Below, piece after piece: positions 20,415 to 31,482 of a DNA stretch of 64,000 nt. The notes under the pieces were generated by a model that was not told the DNA's origin, did not search any database, and worked only from the letters and a program-made list of their open reading frames with translations. The position numbers and the translations under genes are program-made. Each line of letters opens with the position of its first letter. Positions within the stretch are counted from its first letter, which is position 1. Source of the DNA: Paracamarosporium sp. OC-R06-R3 (Eukaryota; Ascomycota; Dothideomycetes; Pleosporales; Didymosphaeriaceae); the NCBI GenBank assembly GCA_019828545.1, contig JACVRA010000120.1, positions 1-64,000 on the forward strand, given 5' to 3'.

Positions 20415-21806
20415 CTAAGACACTCGTTTGCCAACATGCTCAACGAGAAACTCGTCGATATAGCCAAAGTATCCGGGCTCTGAGACGGAATCGTTGTGTG
20501 TGCCGTTCGGCAGCTCCCGCCATACTTTGGGTGTCGAACGACACACTTGATATAGCTTACTCATGTGTGATGGACTGTTGGAAGTCTTAGTATTGCGACC
20601 GTGCTTGTAAAAGCAGTACTTACGGCACGATCTCGTCCCGAAGGCCGCTCAGGAACAGAATGGGAATATTGGTAATCTGAGGGAGCGACTCCTCGCTCGG
20701 CCAGACCTGGTGGCAGAAAGGTGCAAGGTACTTTGCAGGGGGCAGAGCTCTAGAGCACGTTAACATGCCTTCGACAAGCTACAGTATTGCAGCAAATCCC
20801 CAATGTCACGTGCCGTGTTGGGGCACTACGAACGCCGATGGTACTCAACTTTCCACCAGCAGGCTTTAAGAAGGGGAATACTGACGAGGGAATCATCTTG
20901 CGCATAGAAGTGAAGGTGTTCTCCAGGATTATACCAGCGATATCGCCCTGTCTCTGATTCCGAGCAGCCAGGCCAATGGAAACCGCACCTCCTAAACTTT
21001 GCCCGTAGAGTACAATGCGCGTGTTCCGCAACTCATGGCGATTTCTGATGTAGTCCAGGCCAGTCTGTGCATCAATGTTGATGCCTTTCTCATTTGGTGT
21101 CCCTGTTGAGAGTCCGTAGCCTCGGTATTGCAGCATGAAGACGTTACCTGTGCGAAGCATTGTCAGTGAATCCCGAAAAAGCGAAAAAGCGAAAAAGCGG
21201 AAACCCAGGTGTATGTATACTAGGTAAATCAGGGCACTGCCCGTAAGCACTTCGGTGAATACTGGAACCTTCAAAGACAGATATGATGGAGCCAGCCAGA
21301 GCATTTGTGTCGTAGGGTGAGGTCACTTACAGCCCAGCTCTTCTGCTAGCACTTTGGCTATCGGCAGTCGATATCCAATGTTTCCAGCGTTGCCATGAAA
21401 CATCAGTAACGTCACGTTGCGTGACTGAGCTCTGTTCGCGCGAATGTAAAAGGCGCTGAGCGATTCGCCATCGGGCGTGGGAATGAAGAGTTCCTCAAAA
21501 TCGGGTATGCCGAATTGAGCAGGGCGGGGTACGTTGGTGCGCGCGTCGGGTGGAAAGTTCCTTGCATAGATGATCTCGCTGTCTGGGTCAGAAACAGTGT
21601 ATCTTCACCCACAGTATCGAAACGCTAATTGTCGGCCTCTGCACTGTCTACCAAAGGCAACACACAACACAAAAGCCTCTTGCCTAGCACTTGCTTACTT
21701 ACTTCTGCTTGAAGTAGAGAACTCCACTGAGCAAAGCAGCGATTCCCGAAGAGGCAATCAGAGGAACGCGAAGATACGAGAGAAAGGAGTCCAGTGCGGC
21801 GCCCAT
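20415..21806 (-). CDS. bem46: Bem46-family alpha/beta hydrolase
   Basis: Five exons: 21806-21703, 21578-21331, 21147-20886, 20749-20624 and 20574-20415; 299 residues, the usual Bem46 length. The first exon encodes an N-terminal membrane segment (VPLIASSGIAALLSGVLYF). The fold is marked by LLMFHGNAGNIGYRLP, the nucleophile elbow GQSLGG (Ser of GxSxG), the acid loop ILFLSGLRDEIVPPSH and the histidine in LPNGTHNDS, completing a Ser-Asp-His triad. Bem46 proteins sit at the ER/plasma membrane and are linked to polarity and hyphal growth; the substrate is not known. Divergent from the proteasome beta1 gene. Confidence 0.93.
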
Positions 21807-22297
21807 GTTGTCCTGAAAGCGGCAGAATCTCGATGAGCTTTGTGACGAACGTTCCAAGGAAAAGACTGATTGGGGTCACAACTGGGCGGCAGCGCGTTCA
21901 GAGAGGGGCAGGGTGGGTGTGGTGAGCCGCGGCTGGTCAATCGCGTAGCGAAGCTTCAGTTCCAGGGTTGGGATGAGCGACGCACCGTGGAGCTGATGCA
22001 CCTTCCCAAGATGGTTCAACACTCAACAACAGCTCAGGTTCGAATGCTAGCAGTTGCAAGTCTTCAAGCTACTGGCCAGTGACACGACCACTATGCCGTC
22101 TGGACATGGAACTCCGCTCCGACCAGCTGCTCACGTGATCTCCAGTTGGTCCAAGCTTGAGCTCCCAGGCGTGAGGCAACACAGCTGTCGTAGGCCATTG
22201 ATCAATCCCCCCCACTGCGCCCAACAACCACCCGCTCTGCAACCACAACCACCCCTCGACCCTATACCGACCCCGCTAGAATCTCATCACTTTTCAG
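21807..22297. promoter_or_regulatory. Divergent promoter, bem46 / proteasome beta1
   Basis: 491 bases between two start codons. A palindromic CACGTG (E-box) lies at 22132-22137. No other site assigned. Confidence 0.4.
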
Positions 22298-23189
22298 ATG
22301 ACCACAATGGCCACGGGAATGCTTGGAGAAGGTACGGCCAACGTTCGCTCAACGCCTGCTTGTGTCTGACCCATTTGTAGATGGCATCCATGTCGATATG
22401 AACCACCTGAAGAAGGGCGAGGTCAAGTAAGAAGGTCTTCCGTTCCAAATCCGCGTGCTTGCTAACCTGTATCATAGCCTCGGCACTTCCATGTAGGTTT
22501 CCCCGATGTCCTGTCTGCATACGACATCTAACTCTGAGCAGCATGGCAATCAACTTCAAGGACGGTGTGATACTAGGCGCGGACAGCCGGACGACCACAG
22601 GCGCATACATCGCGAACCGAGTGACGGACAAACTCACACAAGTGCATGACACAATCTGGTGCTGTCGTTCGGGTTCGGCAGCGGATACACAGGCCGTGGC
22701 AGACATCGTGCACTACCATCTCGGCATGTACGGCATCACAAACGACGAGGCTCCTACTACGCAGACTGCGGCTGCCATATTTCAAGAGCTGTGCTACGCG
22801 AACAAGGACTCGCTATCGTAGGTAGCGTCGACCAGGTGTGCCTACCCAAGCTGACGAACCCGTGTAGAGCTGGTATGATCATTGCTGGATACGATCACAG
22901 GCACGGCGGACAAGTCTACTCAATACCCCTCGGTGGGTCGTTGCACAAGCAGGCATACGCGATTGGCGGCTCAGGATCTACATACATCTACGGATACTGC
23001 GACGCAAACTGGCGAGAGAACATGACGGAGGACGAGGGAGTCAAGTTTGTAAAAGGTGCGCTGCAGGAGGCCATCAAGTGGGACGGCAGCTCGGGCGGAG
23101 TGATCCGCATGGTGGTGTTGACTGCGCGGGGTGCGCAGCGACACCTGTATCTGCCCGACCAGCGGTATGAAGGGCCCGGCCAGCAGTAG
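22298..23189 (+). CDS. PRE3: Proteasome 20S subunit beta1 (caspase-like, Pre3)
   Basis: Five exons: 22298-22331, 22381-22426, 22478-22492, 22542-22817 and 22868-23189; 230 residues. The propeptide is 29 residues (ending KKGEVNLG) and the mature enzyme starts at Thr30, [23 protein letters not shown]. Counting from that Thr, Asp17 and Lys33 of the catalytic set are both present (GADSR, TDK). [33 protein letters not shown] and [17 protein letters not shown] all match yeast Pre3. It provides the post-acidic cleavage activity of the proteasome. Exon 3 is only 15 nt and encodes the autoprocessing junction. A second in-frame ATG at 22307 could also serve as start. Confidence 0.95.
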
Positions 23190-24024
23190 AGCAGGACGAG
23201 AAGCGGCCAAGGGGGCAGCGGACGGACCTCGACATGGTGGGCCGCGGTGGACGAAAGCACGGATGATGTGCAGTGTGTCAACAAGGCGCGAAGGTCGAGT
23301 CCGGCGGAGAGGTTAACGTATGTAGTCGTGTATGCTAGGAAAGTCCAGCCATGAGCCTCCACCTGGCGGTGGGAGTGCAGCGGATCCGCAACCAATGAGA
23401 TGCATGCTTTGGCCCATACAGTCCGTCGGCGCCCTGGATGCGTGTCTGGCTGGCGGCAGCGTTGGCGACGCCGCAGCGGCCCTGCAGCGTCGCGGGCAGC
23501 ATGGAGCGTGTGCATGGCGAGCGTCGAGGCGGATGGCTGACGACTGGCGAGCAGGGTCTGAGCGCGCCATTTATGACGCTAGGCCCAAGCATATTCCCCA
23601 CGGACTGTCGACCAAGCTCGACGCTCAACACCGCACCGTCCCGTCACCGCCCTGCCCGCCTCCTCTCGTGCTCGCCCTGCTCCTCCAGCGCTGCGCCGTC
23701 CAATTGACTTTGGCCACGGCGAGCTGGACTCGAGGCACCCGAGGCATGCCCGCTATCTGCCTTTGCTGAGCGCATCCAGGCCAAACATCCCTCCCACGGC
23801 TCTTATCGCCTGTCAAGACGTGCCCTTGGACCCGACACCGCCGCCATCCCCTCTCCGCCATCCCCATCCTCTGCTCTGCCCTCTGCCAGAGCCACGCTCC
23901 TCGACGCCGCCCCCACGCCTCTGCCCGTCTTTTGCCTGCCCTGCGACCCCTCCGCGTCCGCTGCACCCCGCCCGCAGCAGTTCGCTTCCGCGTTCCCTGC
24001 AGCCTTTCCAACGACGCTCGCGGC
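23190..24024. other. Intergenic region upstream of the Pho80-like gene
   Basis: 3' flank of the proteasome gene, then a C-rich stretch (23630-24020) that looks like a pyrimidine-rich promoter/5' leader. No gene seen. Confidence 0.45.
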
Positions 24025-25424
24025 ATGGGATCGATCGTGGTCAGCGACTTTGGTGGGAACCACTTTCACAACATGTTTGGCGGCGGCGGCCATCAGCAGG
24101 CGCAGGAGTCGCCCGCTGTGCACCACACGCCAGTGCGCCCCTCGCCCCAGACCACCGCAAACCCGCGTGTAGTGCAGCCTGCAGATCTTGCAATGGCCGA
24201 CTCGGGAGCCTCACAGCAAACACCATCCGAGGACAGCAGCCCTGCACCCCACCAGGCAGCCCAGCCCCCACCGAGCCCGCGCTTTGCGCCCCAGCAACAG
24301 GCGCCCGCACCCACAACCTCCCGTCCAGGGCCGGCACCCGCTGCAGCGCCGCCGTCCTCTGCTCACCCGTCGCCGGTGCCGTCGGTGCCGGCTACGCTGA
24401 ACCCTTCAGGTGCCCCTCCGCGGCGAATCAAGGTTAAAAATCTGTCTCACATCCAGAGCTTTGCAACAGACGAATCTAGTCCGTTCTCGCAGACACGATC
24501 GTTATCGCGACGCCAAAGGCGAGACCCAAGCGACCCAGGTCCGCAGTATGAGATCAGCGAGATGCCCGTCGGCGACATCATTGAGATGGTGGCTGGCCTC
24601 CTGACCAAAATCACAACTACGAACGACCGTCAGCATGAGCACCTACACCGCCAAATACCCCCTCCTGAAGGAGCATCTGGCCTTAGCCAGCAGACAACCA
24701 GCGTGTTGGCTTTTCACGGAAAGAACGTGCCCAGCATATCAATTCTCAGCTATCTCAGCCGAATTCACAAATACTGCCCCACCACTTACGAGGTCTTTCT
24801 AAGCCTCTTAGTCTACTTTGATCGAATGACCGAAAAGGTCAACGCAGGTCCCATGCTCAGCCTGCGGCAAGCGAACCAGCAGTCGCTCGAACGCGCCAAT
24901 GCTGAGTCCAATGCTGCCACTTCGACAGCTTCCCTTGTCGATGCGGAAGATCGAAGTCGTCCTTCAGTACAAGCTGCGACACCTCCCCCTTCTGGTTCTC
25001 TAGGCAAACCTGCACAAACACCTATTCAAGAATCTCAACCACCTTCTCCACCACAGCAGGATCTTGAATCAGACGCTTATAACCTATCCCACTTTTTCGT
25101 GGTTGACAGCTTCAACATCCATCGTCTTGTTATCGCCGGCGTTACTTGTGCAAGCAAATTCTTTTCAGACGTGTTCTATACCAATTCAAGATATGCAAAG
25201 GTGAGCTCCCGCATATACATCAGAAAGGATCGCGAACTAAAGGTACACAGGTTGGTGGTCTTCCCTTAGTGGAACTCAACCATTTGGAGCTGCAATTCCT
25301 TCTTTTGAACGATTTCCGGCTTGCTGTGCCGCTGGAAGAAATGGAAGCATATGGCACAATGCTTGTCGAGTTCTATGCACGCGAGGTTGCCGAGCAACAT
25401 GAACGACAGTCCGGAAGAGCATGA
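24025..25424 (+). CDS. Pho80-like cyclin (PREG/PhoB type)
   Basis: Two exons, 24025-25200 and 25251-25424; 449 residues. The frame is open upstream, but the ATG at 24025 (MGSIVVSDFGGNHFHNMFGG) begins sensible sequence. The first 145 residues are Pro/Ala/Gln-rich. The cyclin domain starts at about 178: YEISEMPVGDIIEMVAGLLTKITTTND, then FHGKNVPSISILSYLSRIHKYCPTTYEVFLSLLVYFDRM. A long Ser/Pro insert follows, then VVDSFNIHRLVIAGVTCASKFFSDVFYTNSRYAKVGGLPLVELNHLELQFLLLNDFRL. These are the P/Y/U cyclin motifs of Pho80 and its Neurospora/Aspergillus counterparts, which with the kinase Pho85 repress phosphate-starvation genes. An insert inside the cyclin fold, as here, is known in filamentous fungal members. 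Confidence 0.88.
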
Positions 25425-26495
25425 ACAGCCCAAATTTTCTATCATAAGCATTACAATGATCTGGCCATGAGCCACACGAAGGAGTCGGGTCGGGTCGGGA
25501 AGTTTCGGCCTTGGGAGCGGTTTCACGCGCCACTAAGTGCTTTCCAATCTATGATTAGCACCTTTAGGGCTTGGTGGCAGAGCGTGATGAGCGGCATGAG
25601 GTAATTATATTTATGATCTTTTTGACCTTTCTGTTTTTCTGAGGGTTACGATCTCTCCCCCTAGGGTGAGACAGATAGACATCTTAACCAGCGTCGGCGG
25701 CAAGCTCCCAATACTCTTGTTCTTGGACTTTCGTATGGCTCAATTGTGGATGAACCGTCTCTCTTGCTTGCTTTGATGAGCGAGGTGAGGCTCGTAAGTG
25801 CATGCTAAGCAGGGTGGAGCAGCGGACGTATGGACTAGAGATAAGGCGGCGCTGAAGGTGCGAGTGAACGTTTGCTTTTGAGCTCCTTTTACGATTGTGT
25901 TTGGGGATCTATCGAGGTCAGGTCCATCCTTGGAACTGTCGTGCTCAGGGTGTTCTGGAGTTGATAGAGGTGTAATACTGGAGTACGTTTTGGTCTGATT
26001 TTAGTAGAATGGAACTTTCGTGATTTGTACGAGGTCTTAAAATGTTAGGCTATCGAAGTTTTGGCGCCCGTGCCATCCCACCTTGCGCAGCGCGCGAGCC
26101 ACAGCTCCTTGACGAACCGGAGGGGTTCCGCTTCATTGTAGGCGAGATAAGATGAGATCATCGATCTGGATCTCACCATGCTTTGGGAACCCCTCCTTAG
26201 GTAATCCAGGGGCATGGCACCATGAGGTTCGCCGCACGCTATGACCCTTGGCCGCCCAGGGTCCAAATTCTCGCGCTCGCTCGCTCCAACCCCAGTTTTC
26301 CGTCATTTTAACCCTGACATGGTGTGAATCCTAGTGTCCGGTGTGCGTGCGTCCCTCACCCTCTCCTTTTCTCTTGGTTTCAAATTTGCCTTCGTTCGTT
26401 GTGCTGCTGAATATCGATCCTTAGTGCGTATGTTCCTTTGGTCGGTTATTTTGTTTGCATAGACTAGTTATATCGGTACCGGTACAGGTGAGGTG
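25425..26495. other. Intergenic region
   Basis: About 1.07 kb of ordinary composition without a recognisable gene; 3' flank of the cyclin gene and promoter/5' UTR of the hydroxylase gene. Confidence 0.45.
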
Positions 26496-27545
26496 ATGGC
26501 CCGTCGGTCCTTTTCTATCGGCAGCATCCTGCAGTACATCGTGCTGGGTATACTCGGATACGTCCTAGCGGGTGCACCTTTACTTTCGCTTCTCACAGGT
26601 CCAACGGATGGAGGCAGAAAAGCAAGAGCTGGTTTTGGGCAACCGCCGCCGCTGAGCCACGACAAGGCGGCAGGCCTAGTTATTCCGGAGAAGAATCTGA
26701 GTTGTGTGAAGCATGGTTTCAGGGGCGTGCACGTGTTGAGTCGCGAGCCATTGGTTGCGTATGTGGAAGGGTTTTTGGGCGACGACGAGGTGGAGCACGT
26801 CGTGGATATCAGGTGTGTAGCTTGAACATCTTCCTACCTTTATCCTCTAGATCGCATGTCACATCTCGGGGCTTGACCGATCGTTCTTTGCTTCCTATCC
26901 AGATAAAGATTGAGAAGCTAACAACACAACAGCGAGAAGCACTTCACCCCATCCACGGTATGGACTTCTGGCCAAGAACGTCTCGATCCTACCGTTCGCC
27001 TCTCCCACAAGGCACCCGTGCCGCGCTCTCCAACCGTCCGTTGTATAGAGGAACGCGCACGTGCCTTCCAGGGATGGCGTCCCTACGTCTTCGTCGAGAA
27101 GCTGTGGGCGCAGAAATACGGGCCTGGTGGACACTACGCCTACCACTACGACTGGAGTACTGCGGTACCCGGCGCGGGGCGAATCAGCAGTTTTATGGTT
27201 TGGCTAGGGGATCAGTGTGAAGGGGGCGGAACGCGATTCCCGAGGTTAGAGAGGCCGAGAGATGAGGCGTGGTGCCAATTCATTGAATGTGAAGAGGACG
27301 GGAAAGGAGACGACGGCGCAGGTGAGAAAGACGTAGATATGGGCGTGACTTTCAAGCCGATCAAGGGCAACGCGCTCTACTGGGAGAATATGAAGCCTGA
27401 TGGGAGGGGCTACGAGGAAAGCTGGCATGCGGGACTTCCTGTGACAAGCGGGACAAAGATTGGACTTAATATCTGGAGTTGGCTTCAGGAAGGGTACGAT
27501 CCGCGTGGGGCGCAGGACGCTGTCGGAGGTTCACAAGACGCATGA
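26496..27545 (+). CDS. 2-oxoglutarate/Fe(II) dioxygenase, prolyl 4-hydroxylase-like
   Basis: Two exons, 26496-26812 and 26933-27545 (309 residues), joined at EHVVDI-S-EKHFTPSTVW. The N-terminus has one hydrophobic segment (IGSILQYIVLGILGYVLAGAPLLSLL), a likely signal anchor that places the enzyme in the secretory pathway. The iron-binding HxD is in HYAYHYDWS, the distal His in ESWHAGLPV and the 2-oxoglutarate-binding Lys in SGTKIGLNIW. FVEKLWAQKYGPGGHYAYHYD matches P4H alpha-subunit-like catalytic domains. Fungal members hydroxylate proline or free amino acids; the substrate here is unknown. The 120-nt intron is longer than most in this window. It converges on the spherulin-4-like gene with 32 bp between stops. 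Confidence 0.85.
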
Positions 27546-27577
27546 TTTTCAATTTTAATGGAAAGTCGATTATCATG

Positions 27578-28505
27578 TTACACTGTTGCCTTCGCATCGT
27601 TCTCCTCATCGTCCACGTTCTTCATCTGCGCATATCGTTCGATAAACAGGTTGAAGATAGCCGGGAAACTATGCCAGTATTCCCCCGCAGTCGCCACGTT
27701 GGTCGCCATGTTCCACTCTGCCATGTGCTTCATCTGTGTCACTGTCCAAGTGACGAGTTCATCTGGTATATTTCCAATAGAGTGGAGCATGATGGAGAAC
27801 GCCGATGTAGGCAGATTGGTAACGGTGTGGAAGTTTTTGAGTGCGTTGAATTTGGTCGCGTCGATGAAATTGGCAAAAGTGTCTTCGAATATGACGGTCG
27901 TATTGGCGAGGTCGATGTAGTTCCACACGGGATCAGGTAGGGTCCCTGGATTGTGTACTACAAACAGTCAATGCCACTGTCTGATCTACTTGGGGCATGT
28001 GAGACGAAGCAGCCCAAAATGGCTTACCAATAAGCTTATCTCCTAAATTTCCACTACTCTGGACCGTATCCGACGTTATCTTAAGATAGTCGTGCTTTTG
28101 CCAATGGTACAACCCAGGGATTTCGTCAAAGAAGATGCCGTCCACCGCCATTCGTGTATCGTTCATCAAAGTCGGCCAGCTTGACCACCGTCGAATCTCC
28201 ATCAGCACACTGTCCAAGGCCTTATCCGTATAATTTGTTGCAACATATCCCAATGTCTTGATATTTGGGTAGTTTTTCAACTTCGGTATCTCACTAATAT
28301 ACGCTGGTTCGGGTAGGCTACCAATGCACGGTCCGCTACACGGATTCAAAATGACATTGAAGTTGAGGTTGGTATTGTTTCCAGCTCTATTTTGAAATTA
28401 GCACCTTGCTGAACTTCATGCCGAGTATAAGAAGACTAACGCCCAGTACAACGGATCCCATACACCTGGCCAAGGATAAACGTATAACGGCAGAAGGATA
28501 GACAT
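27578..28505 (-). CDS. Spherulation-specific family 4 (spherulin-4-like) protein
   Basis: Three exons: 28505-28441, 28386-28028 and 27957-27578; 267 residues. It begins MSILLPLYVYPWPGVWDPLYWA, directly with the first strand of the family's barrel domain. LNFNVILNPCSGPC, YPNIKTLGYVATNYTDKAL, WSSWPTLMNDTRMAVDGIFFDEIPGL and DLANTTVIFEDTFANF follow and are typical of spherulin-4/GH135-like proteins, with the Asp/Glu of GIFFDE in the usual active-site area. Secreted relatives hydrolyse galactosaminogalactan; this copy has no signal peptide in the model, so it may be cytosolic or an upstream exon may be missing. Confidence 0.85.
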
Positions 28506-29326
28506 GACGCTTCGACAAAATTTATCGTGTCAGAGTGTGGAACCGAGTGTGTGCATGCGACAAAGACGGAGAAAGCCTCAAGTACCGGCAGCCTCACCTT
28601 TTAAAGCTACCCTGGCCTCGTGTGCAGCATCGGGTGCAAGCTCACTGTAGCATGCAAGTCTTATCATGTATCCCCATTTTTGGAGCAGGAACGCACGTGT
28701 ACCACGGGCATGGGATATTGTTGCATCGCATGTTGTTGTTCCAGAAGCGGTCGGAATTGCGTGGCAAAGAACCTTTTGGCAGTGGATGTTCATTTGTACA
28801 GATTGGGTTGCAGGGGTGTGGGTAAATGAGGACAAAAACGTCCATGTCGATTAAGAAAGGTCACATACTCGGTAAGGGAGGCGGGAAGTTATGATTATCA
28901 AAGGAAACGTCTATCTAAGGTTTATTTATGAGTGACCTATCATCCTCGTCTGTCAAAGATGTACTCAGTACGGATGGTTACTTTACTTCGGTTAGAATGC
29001 AAGGCCTTGTAACGCCGTAACCGTTCCCTGCTGCTCAGATGGAATACTCTATAGGCCACATTTTCAGCTAGAGGCAATCCGTTAGTAGGATCTTGTCAGG
29101 AATAGGATTGCGTCACCGTTTCTTGCCAAGGATGTAACCCGAAACGCAGAATAAATCAGGTGGTACTCTTCTAGTTCATTGTGCAGAATGGTTCACGCGA
29201 ATCAGGGTGTATCATGCTCACTATAGAAGATCTGGTGAAGACGCGCTCAGAAGATATAGATCTGCAGACAGCGAACAGCGTGCCCGGAATAGCACGATCT
29301 TGTGAACAGCAAAATGTTTACCGACT
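28506..29326. other. Intergenic region
   Basis: About 0.8 kb between the spherulin-like gene start and the CobW gene stop, both on the minus strand. Short frames only; nothing recognised. Confidence 0.45.
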
Positions 29327-30504
29327 TCATGAGACCCGTTGCACAGTCAGCTTACCCTCTGAACCGTCTTTAAGGGCAATGAAGCCGCTAGATTCTATGA
29401 ATTTCTGGAATTGGTTTGACTCATATTTGGCCGTGATGATGGTCAATCGTAGTTCGGGCTCCTCACCCGGTGAAAGCGGTGTCGATTGACCCGAAACAAG
29501 CGGTGTTGCAGTCCCGGATGTCAAAGGAGTATTGCTTGTCGACAGCGGAGGGACTTTGGTGAATGTCCATCTTCCAAACGCCCAATTGAGGATATATCGT
29601 GCTCGCTCACCAGCGACGTCCAGCGCGGATGCCGAACCCGGCTCTGATGACTTTGGTGCGATGGAAGAGTAGAGAACGCCTTTGATGCGGTATACTGAGT
29701 CCTTGGTGGGCTCCTGGAGTAGCTTCTCCAATTTCTCTACATCGACGCTTGTATTGTCGCCGTTGGAAGCCAGCGTCACGCTCAACACTTCCACCTCGCT
29801 AGAATGCTCATGATCGTGGTGGTGCTCAGACCTGGCTCGAATAGTTTTTGCGAGTTTTGCGTCCAATCCAAATATGATGTCTTTGTCGACCCATCCTCTA
29901 TCGCTCTTGGTTCGTGGTGTTGGTGGATCCACTTCCAGCGCCAGCACAGCATCCTCCACGTCTTCCAGTCTCCTCTCGCTGACGAGCTCCCATTTGTTCA
30001 GTACAATCAAGTCTGTGTATTTTGCCTGCATCTTGGCGGTATACGAAGTGTCTTCGTAGCCTTTCCAATTCTCCACATCGATGACCGACATGACGCCATC
30101 CAGCACATACTTGCCGGTGGTCTGTGCCAAGCGATTCACTTCCATGGCCAGGGTAGCGGGGAATGCAGAGCCGGATGTCTCGATGACTATGCGATCGGGC
30201 GTGATGTCGGTAGCGAGGGTCTCGAGGGCGTCGGATAGCTGCCCCACCAGATTGCAACAGATGCAGCCATTGAGAAGTTCCTGCACGCCTGAAATGGCAC
30301 TCGACGACGCGAGCTGCGAGTCGACGGCGACGTCGCCGAACTCATTCTTCAGCAGCGCGAGTCTGTACGTTTTGGGAAGCTGCGGAATCAAGTTCAAGAT
30401 CAGGGCTAGGCTAATTAGAGGCTGTGGCACGAGGGGTACTTGGCCGGCGACTCACTCGTCTTGCCAGAGCCAAGAAAGCCGGTGATGATGGTGATGGGGA
30501 TCAT
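29327..30504 (-). CDS. CobW/COG0523-family GTPase, probable metallochaperone
   Basis: Two exons, 30504-30456 and 30405-29327 (375 residues). The N-terminus MIPITIITGFLGSGKT-T is the P-loop, completed across the intron. GCICC is the metal-binding CxCC of the family, ETSGSAFPA the switch region and VLNKWE the guanine-specificity motif. The C-terminal CobW_C domain starts at YRIKGVLYSS and includes RYILNWAFGRWTF and LTIITAKYESNQFQKFIES. A His-rich loop, SEHHHDHEHSSE, links the domains and could bind zinc. Family members deliver metal such as zinc to client enzymes using GTP hydrolysis. A donor-like GGTAAG close to the present stop leaves open a longer spliced C-terminus. Confidence 0.88.
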
Positions 30505-30840
30505 GGCGAGCTAAAGGAGTGAACTGGGTAGGTGGACGACGTAGTAGAAAGCGTCGCGTCGGCTGTTGGTGTTGAGCTCACGTGGCCGCACTGCTTTTTT
30601 CGGCGTCAGGGCCAAAACGCGGGGCGTCGCCATGACGTAGCGCGCCGACAAGTGGAGCCAGGCACGGCGCTTCATTCAAGGCAAGGCGCACTACAAGACA
30701 AACACAAGCCTGGAGCAGCCCCTTTGCATAAATACCGCTGTCCTGCTGCTCTCTGGCGATACATTCTTGCCCATACAGCTTCAACTGCCCACCCATCCAC
30801 CCACCAGCTCACCAACTCACCAACTCACCAACTCATCGTC
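30505..30840. promoter_or_regulatory. Divergent promoter between the CobW gene and a small-protein gene
   Basis: 336 bases between start codons. It ends in a short tandem repeat (30808-30835). No transcription-factor site assigned. Confidence 0.4.
30808..30835 (+). repeat. Tandem 8-bp repeat in a 5' leader
   Basis: CTCACCAA occurs three times in a row and then partially, ending just before the ATG at 30841; likely part of the mRNA leader. Confidence 0.7.
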
Positions 30841-31287
30841 ATGGACTTCGTCAACAAATTCACCGGCGGCGACCAGAAGAACGAACAGCAGACTGCTGGC
30901 TCCTCTGAGCAGAAGCAGGAGGGCGGAGGCTTCTTGGGCGGCTTGGGAAACAAGGTCAACGAGGTAGCTGGCGGCGGTGCAGCTGGCGAGAAGAACGAGG
31001 ACTTGCTCGACAAGGGTACGCAACCTTCACGGCGTCTGCTGCTTTACAAACTGACACGACCAGGCGTCGACTTTGTCCAGGAAAAGTTCCTCGGCCAGGG
31101 CCCGCAGGACAACGAGGTGCGTACCCCCGGCAAATGCATTGACAGCGAGACCGTACATCTAACCCAAGACCAGTCCGCCGTTGAGCAGGCCAAGGACGAG
31201 CAAATCTCCGACTTCATTCGCGGACAGTACAAGAATGCGACTGGCAGCGACGTCCCCATCAAGGACAAGCCGACGACTTTCAACTAA
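30841..31287 (+). CDS. Small hydrophilic fungal protein
   Basis: Three exons: 30841-31015, 31064-31116 and 31174-31287; 113 residues. The N-terminal half is rich in Gly, Gln and Glu (KFTGGDQKNEQQTAGSSEQKQEGGGFLGGLGNKVNEVAGG). The C-terminal half has LLDKGVDFVQEKFLGQG and DEQISDFIRGQYKNATGSDVPIKDK. That second half resembles a group of small, abundant, stress-associated fungal proteins that I recognise only by pattern; no biochemical function is known to me. No signal peptide or membrane segment. Short introns and a pyrimidine/CA-rich leader fit a well-expressed gene. Confidence 0.75.
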   Translation: MDFVNKFTGGDQKNEQQTAGSSEQKQEGGGFLGGLGNKVNEVAGGGAAGEKNEDLLDKGTQPSRRLLLYKLTRPGVDFVQEKFLGQGPQDNEVRTPGKCIDSETVHLTQDQSAVEQAKDEQISDFIRGQYKNATGSDVPIKDKPTTFN

Positions 31288-31482
31288 GCCGTCTCAGTCG
31301 AGTCTCGATGGCTTGGTACTGTAAGCCCCGGCAACGGCGCTTCCCGGCTATGAAATTATGATTACGATAGTGTTGACAGATGCAATGATAGCTCTTCGTG
31401 TCCTGCCCTGCATTCTCATTGACGTTGATGCTTCGCCTGTTGCTCCATAGTGTCTGCGCCTGCGCATACAGCAGGTGGCTTT

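Noticed and set aside
22020..22060. GGTTCGAAT motif resembling a tRNA T-arm
   Set aside because: No matching acceptor, D-arm or anticodon stem could be folded around it; no tRNA was supported anywhere in the window.
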